Origin: Microbotryum silenes-acaulis
Taxonomy: Eukaryota; Basidiomycota; Microbotryomycetes; Microbotryales; Microbotryaceae
Direction: 5' to 3'
Length of the DNA stretch: 64,000 nt
Assembly: GCA_003665825.1 (NCBI GenBank)
Contig: QPFY01000001.1
Coordinates: forward strand, 1,543,001-1,607,000
Under the pieces are notes generated by a model, which made no database searches, was not told the origin of the DNA, and saw only the letters and a list, made by a program, of their open reading frames with translations. Made by a program: the position numbers and the translations under genes. Shown here in pieces: positions 58,530 through 64,000 of the stretch (positions are counted from its first letter, which is position 1; each line of letters begins with the position of its first letter).

Positions 58530-61461
58530 ATGGCGACAGCACGTGAACGCATCGCGCTCAAGCGACAGCTCAAAGCTCAAGCAACACAAAGCGATGCACC
58601 ATCCACCAGTACCTCCAGCGACGATCCAAGCGGCTCGACGTCATCCGGACCCTCATCTCGACCAGCCGCTCCGAACAAGGACATTCACTGTACTTCACAA
58701 CAATCACGTTTCCACACCGAGACCATCTCGAGTCATTCGCTCGAGATCGATATCAAGGATGTCACTGTTTCGGTCGGCCCAAATGACTTGATCGTTAGTA
58801 GTCATTTGAGGCTCAAAGAGGGGAAACGGTATGGTCTTGTCGGCCGGTGAGTCAAACACAAAAGAGTCGTGCAGGATGCTTTGAAAAAACTCATGTTTTT
58901 ATTTCTACTTCAAATATAGCAACGGCTCAGGCAAATCAACCCTCTTCGAAGCCCTGGACCAAAAACTGATCCCGGGACTACCAAGCGAATTGAGAATCCT
59001 TCTCCTCAGTCAAGTGCAAGACTCGAATCGCGCAACGGAAGAAGCGACCCAGGACAAGATCAGCGTTTTGGAGCATGTCGTCAGAGGGGACAAGGAGCGC
59101 ACGAAGGCTTTGCATGAACTTGAAGGTGCGGCCGTACAGAAGCGAGATTGCGACTCATCAGAAAAACCAAGTTTACGGCAGGATTTACTGATGAGTCGCA
59201 AATGAATCCCACAGCTTTGACGAAGGCGGTCGAATCATCTTCGGTCAGTCAGATAGCGCGTATCGTGTATGAAATCAAACTTTCAAGGAGACGGATAGAA
59301 CTGGTCGAAGCCAGGAGTATTGCTTTGAGGAGATCGGGCACGCGGGGCAAAGAAGCTCGAGAGCAAGAGATCCTCGCTGAGCAGCGGGTCAGAGAGGCGG
59401 AGGAGAGGTACGTAGCATCATTCTCTATACCGGTTGAACTTCGAACTTCGAAGCTGATGAGTAAGGAACCCCTTTCAGAGTGGAGCAAGTCGGATCTGTT
59501 GAGACGGACCCCGAGATCTTGGCCAAAGCGACCGAGATGCTTTTGGATGCGCAGAACAAGGTGGACCTAGTCAGTCCAGGCATGTTTGCTTAGTTCTGTC
59601 ATAACTTGACCTGATTCCCGTTCATGGTCTCGCCAGCTTGAAGCATCAACGACTACCGCTAGGGCGGGTTCCATCTTGACGGGTCTCGGCTTCTCTCTCG
59701 AAATGCAACAAGGCCCCTATTCGGCTCTTTCAGGTGGTTGGAGATCACGATGCGCACTTGCGACGTCGCTGCTCGTCAATTGTGACGTCTTGTTGCTCGA
59801 TGAAGTGTCCAACTTTCTGGATCTCGAGGCCGTGATTTGGTCAGTGCTGCGAAGGTCTCGGGGCTCGTTCCCGGGGCTGCGAGCGGCTGATGATCGATTT
59901 GCATCCTCATAGGCTCGAAAGATACCTGGTCAACGAGCCGAGGACGATGGTGCTCATCTCGCACGACCAAGAATTCTTGAACGTGAGCCCAAGACTTATA
60001 ATACCGGACCACGTCCTTTATTCCTTTATCGATGTAGTCACACGACTAACACCTTCTACTACCCCTTTTTGCTCAGTCCGTCGTGGAGGAGACCATCGTT
60101 CTACGCAAACAAAAACTCAAGTACTTTGATGGTACCCCCGCCGCATTCGAACTCAACGAACGGAAGGAACGCAAGAAGTTGATCGGCCAGAAGGAGGCAT
60201 TGGATCGGAAGAAGGAGCATGTAAGTAGCATTCTAGACGCCAAACCGAGCGCAATACGAGGCTGACTCGGGGATGCCGATTTTTCAGATTGAGAAATCGA
60301 TCCAGCAAGGGATCGCAAGTGCCAAGAAGACAGGAGATGAGAATCGACAGAGGATGGTCAAGTCTCGGCAGAAGAAATTGGACGAACGGTTCGGATTGGA
60401 ACAGAGTGCGAAGGGGACGCGGTTCAAGCTCAATCGAGATCGAGCTGGTATGTCCAACGTAGGAGGTTACGATGAGTACTTTGGATGGTCGCTCACAATC
60501 ACTTGTTACACGGAAAACAGGATATCATCTCACGAACCGTGACGACATCCTATTCGAGGATCAAGAGTCGAAGATCAGACTTCGCATTCCGGACCCAGAG
60601 AAGCTTCGGACTCTCGGTTCTCTGATTCACATTGACGGTGTCGAGTTCCGACATCCCCGACAAAAGGTCCCCCTTCTCGAAGACGTAACCTTCACCGTCG
60701 ACCAAGGTGGACGGTGCGCTTTCGTCGGTGCGAATGGACAGGGTAAATCGACCCTGGCTAAATTGATCATGGGAGAATTGAAGCCGACCAAAGGCAAGAT
60801 CGAACGACATCCTCTCCTGAAGATTGGCTATTTCTCCCAACATTCGGTCGAGGAGCTGACGCTCGCTCAAAACACTCAAGGACTCTCCCTCTCGACGGGA
60901 GGACCGATGACGGCGCTCTCGTACTTCCTCGATCACTTCAAAGCCAGGGGGGAAACTGTACTCGAACAAGAAGTACGGGCCTGTCTAGGTTCGTTTGGAT
61001 TACAAGGCAAGACGGCGAGTGATACGCCTTTGGGTCAACTTTCAGGAGGGCAACTGGTTCGACTGGCGATCGCGTTGATCATTTATCATCCTCCTCCACT
61101 ACTGCTTCTTGATGAGGTGACGACTCATGTCGATTTGGCGACGATCAAAGCCCTTGCAGTGGCGTTGAAACATTATCAAGGGGGAGTGATTGTCATCACT
61201 CATGATCGATGGTTCTCACGCGTGGTAATCGACGGACAAACGCTCAAACAAGCTTCAGGGGTCACTCAGGATGATGGAGTGGACGAAGAGGATGATGACG
61301 ATGAGGAGGATAGCAGCGACGAAGAGGGTGTGGTTACGGGAAACACCTATCGCGTGGGTGGCGGTAAGATCAAGTTGATGGAGGGCGGGATGAACAAGTA
61401 TGTTTCGCTTGTGGAAAGGAAACTGGCCCGGAAGCAGAGGGAGGCCGAGGCGGTGAAGTAG
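58530..61461 (+). CDS. ABCF ATPase (two ABC cassettes, no membrane domain)
   Basis: ABCF proteins act on ribosomes in translation (Gcn20, Arb1, New1 types). Eleven or so exons, starting 58530-58846; about 800 residues. NBD1: Walker A RNGSGKSTLF across the first intron, signature SALSGGWRSRCALA, Walker B LLLDEVSNFLDLEAV, and H-loop LISHDQEFLN. A Lys/Arg-rich linker follows (KLKYFDGTPAAFELNERKER). NBD2: FVGANGQGKSTLAKL, LSGGQLVRLAIAL, LLLLDEVTTHVDLAT and VITHDRWFSR. The C-terminus has an acidic stretch (DEEDDDDEEDSSDEE) and a basic tail. In both cassettes the usual DEP after Walker B is DEV and the TNHLD is changed to SNFLD or TTHVD. Subgroup uncertain. Confidence 0.88.
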
Positions 61462-61797
61462 TGCCCCCGATTTACGCCACCAGCTACTCTAAGTCTTCGA
61501 TGTTGTAACTCCTTCCTTCATGCATCAATCAAAATCGCAACACACTTCTTATTGAGGGTCCGAGCACAGATCTAATCTCGAGCAAGAAAAAACAAAGGGA
61601 AGCCGAACGGCGTCCGAGAGGAAGGCCCCTGCGTTGTGACAGGGGGGAGGCGGAAGCGCGCTCGCCTTGTCCCGAGCTCATCGGAGTCCCCCACGATGGA
61701 TGAGGGCTTGACAAAGGCCCTCACTCCGTTTTCATCACAGCCTCCTACCGTTCCGCTCTCTCTTCCTCTTCTCGCTCCTCATCACCCCAAGCCAACC
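61462..61797. other. Intergenic: ABCF to orphan gene
   Basis: 336 bp between tandem plus-strand genes, with pyrimidine-rich sequence before the next ATG. Nothing else evident. Confidence 0.5.
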
Positions 61798-62833
61798 ATG
61801 TTCCGAGCCACTTTCCTCCGCCTCGCGTCTCACACCAAGTGTCCCGTTCACACGGACTGCCGTCCGAATCTCCACAACGTCGCCCCTCCCATTCCTTACC
61901 TCGTCACCGAACCTTCCCCCCCAACCACCAAAGCCAACCTCAAAGGCCATCCCCCTCCCCCTCCCCGGACTTCCATCTCCTACGCGCTCGCCCGCGGCGA
62001 CGAAGACGTTTTCGTACGTTACCTACGCAACGGTAATTGGCCTCATAAACCCAATTTTGGCGCCTTGCACCTCAAGTTCCCGAGAGTGAGGAGTTTGGTG
62101 ACGCGGGTGGTAGAGTATAATCAGTTCGATGTCGTCAAGGAGAAGGTGGATGAGAAGACGGGCGAGACGATTAAGTTCACTTGGGTACGTTCCGAATTCG
62201 CATGAATACCTGCCCGGAAATTAAGTAGGACTGACCGCTCTCACCACTACGTTCATCAACATGATCTTCTCCCAGCCCGCCGGTACGCTCGAAACGATTT
62301 ACGAATCCTTCGTCGTCGACCAAAATACCTACGATCGCGAATCGCGTCTCGCTTTACAAAACCACCAAGTCCTCGACCCGCGTACCCAAATCCTCGAAAA
62401 TCTCGTCGACGTTAACTATACCTATCTCTCCACGAATGAAAAAGATGGGTTCCCAGAGGTTGGAGAGGGTTTCAAGGGGAGGGTGGGTACGTATTGGGAT
62501 CATTGCGAGAGTTTCTTGAAGACCGAACGGGCGTATGGGGAGGAGTTGGAGGAGAGGAGGAGGTATATTGAAAGGAAGAGGGTGGCGAGGGAGGCTGATG
62601 ATGCGAGGGAGGCCAAGGAGGCGGAGGAGGATGATGAAGACGACGAAGAGGATGAGGATGAGGAGCGTGAGGACGATGAGGACGATGAAGAGGGAGAGGA
62701 ATCGGACGAAGAAGAAGTGAAGTCTGAGGAGGACAAAGTGAGGGAGGAGATGATGGAAAAGGTGATCAAAGAGGTGTTGGATAACGTGGCGCGACAGACA
62801 CAAGGACGCCGTGGAGGGTCCTGGAAGAATTGA
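61798..62833 (+). CDS. Uncharacterised protein with mitochondrial-like leader and acidic tail
   Basis: Two exons (61798-62184, 62276-62833) give 314 residues. The N-terminus MFRATFLRLASHTKCPVHTD is Arg-containing and lacks acidic residues at its start, compatible with a mitochondrial leader. A Pro-rich linker leads to a conserved-looking core: SYALARGDEDVFVRYLRNGN, PHKPNFGALHLKFPRVRSLV, TRVVEYNQFDVVKEKVDEKT and ETIYESFVVDQNTYDRESRL. The C-terminal part is a charged helix (ERRRYIERKRVAREADDARE) running into a long Asp/Glu tract and a short basic end. I do not recognise the family; it could be a mitoribosomal or other organelle protein, which I infer only from the leader. Confidence 0.65.
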
Positions 62834-64000
62834 TCTCGATGCCGGGTACTGTTTGATAGAGATCTGGTAGAAATGCAGTATCGTGGAAGAAATTGAACCC
62901 CACGAAAGGCTCATGAAGACAAGCGTTGGAAGGCCGAGGGATACAGCAGTACATTACATTTTGCAAACATGGAAAGATGCGGTTAAAGCATATGTAACCT
63001 CCCCTTCAACCCAACCCCTTCTTTCAAAGCCCCAAAGAGCCATCGAAGAAAAAGTCGACTTTCGACGGTGAAACGAAGTACGTCCCGGGAAGAGATAAGG
63101 TGTGATTGTTGTTGCGCCCGTTGGTAAAATTCCTTCAGACATGATACCCATTGTTAAACAGACACAAGCCGTAACGAACCGGGAAGTGAGAAACCTCGAA
63201 CGACCCGAACACGAAACGACTTGTTCTGAACTGTGGTAATGCTGTACACACGTGACGCGTTTGAGGGATGGAAAGGGGTGGGGAACGGAACAGAGAGGAT
63301 GAATCACGTTGCATACGGTGCACACGTTGCGAAAGCGAGATGTGGGTGTCCGACCGCGAGCCACGAAGCAAAGGTCCGGTCGCAGCTCGTGCGAGTGGTC
63401 AGAGGAGCTGCGGTGGGACGCCACAAGTACTCGGTGGGGGGTGGGGGTGCATCACAGAAGGATGACGTTGATTGACATCATGGTCAGCCGGGGTGCAGCG
63501 TTTCGTGGGCGGAGGGACGAGCGAGGAGAGGGAAAAAGACGAGACAGAGGGCGGGGAGCGGAGGCAAGGAGCGGAGGTGGTAGGTGGCAAGTACTGAAAA
63601 AAGTAGATGCCCCGTGCGACCATACGTGGCCGGTGGTAGGCAATGGTAGTCGGTGGCAGTCAGCCGGGGGGGTGGGTGGCAACCAAAAGCAGAGGTGAGC
63701 AGAGCGCGACCGGACCGAGGCCACGCGCTTTTGCGATTTGCGACGATCTTTTGACGATCTCTATTCAACGAATTGAGTACTTACTGATCGGAGTCTCAGT
63801 CGACTCGAGTTGGCTCATTGCGCACACGTTTGGGTGGGGCAAGAAGAACTTAAATGGTGCTCTTTCGATTTGGAGATACAGAGACCGAGTAACTGCCGCG
63901 CACCCCATCGCACAATCACCCCGATCAAAATCCTATCTGTATTAAGCCATACAAGACTCCCCTTGATATTGCAGGAGCACATTGATTGCTCTTTAGAGAG
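62834..64000. other. No supported gene at the right edge
   Basis: About 1.17 kb with short frames on both strands and no domain, tRNA or repeat that I can support. Purine-rich G/A tracts (63,500-63,570) and GT-rich stretches (63,640-63,690) occur on the plus strand. It may be the promoter side of a gene lying outside the window. Confidence 0.5.

Noticed and set aside
63233..63698. Overlapping plus-strand frames near the right edge, and a possible tRNA
   Set aside because: Frames are purine-repeat driven, and I could not fold any segment into a tRNA with proper A and B boxes.

Overview
The window is nuclear DNA of a filamentous or yeast-like basidiomycete fungus. Almost every gene is split by short GT-AG introns (mostly 50-90 nt). 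Many of these have a CTGAC-type branch site 15-30 nt before the acceptor, coding GC is fairly high, and genes lie close together on both strands. The protein set is purely fungal: Rax1-like, Nnf1-like, fungal mL58 and mS35 mitoribosomal proteins, SPX-RING, and a full-size ABCG pump. A Pucciniomycotina (Microbotryomycetes-like) origin would fit, but this is inference from general character, not from a search.

Layout. Bases 1-3,369 are gene-poor: a decayed reading frame (687-1,580, minus), a 49-bp direct repeat, and then a small orphan gene. 3,988-6,697 (minus) is a peroxisomal ABCD half transporter. 7,428-11,260 (minus) holds two tandem paralogous secreted proteins of unknown function. 12,279-19,182 (plus) carries mitoribosomal mL58, an acyl-protein thioesterase, a Rax1-like RGS membrane protein and a sphingolipid delta-4 desaturase. 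19,623-22,793 (minus) is an amino-acid/GABA-type permease, and 23,790-28,541 (plus) a full-size ABCG pump. Then come a mitochondrial helical-repeat protein and a Bin3-type methyltransferase (both minus), a Gfo/Idh/MocA dehydrogenase with an in-frame stop (plus), and a minus-strand block: peroxisomal hydratase 2 with SKL tail, thioredoxin reductase, Nnf1-like kinetochore protein, mS35 and glucose-6-phosphate isomerase. The right part has serine palmitoyltransferase LCB2 (plus), Sam50 (minus) divergent from a DNAJC11-like J protein (plus), an SPX-RING ubiquitin ligase (minus), an ABCF ATPase (plus) and an acidic-tailed orphan (plus). The last 1.2 kb looks empty.

How genes fit together. Two peroxisomal beta-oxidation genes (ABCD transporter, PTS1 hydratase 2) and two sphingolipid genes (LCB2, delta-4 desaturase) sit in the window without being adjacent. 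Mitochondrial biogenesis is well represented: mL58, mS35, the helical-repeat protein, Sam50 and the DNAJC11-like protein. The last two share one intergenic region, which matters because their animal counterparts belong to the same membrane-bridging complex.

The most unusual items are the secreted paralogue pair (one member with a probable GC-AG intron), a foldback element inside a hydratase intron, the premature TAG in the dehydrogenase, the Sam50/DNAJC11 pair, and several minisatellites in promoters. I found no CRISPR array, operon, rRNA or convincing tRNA.
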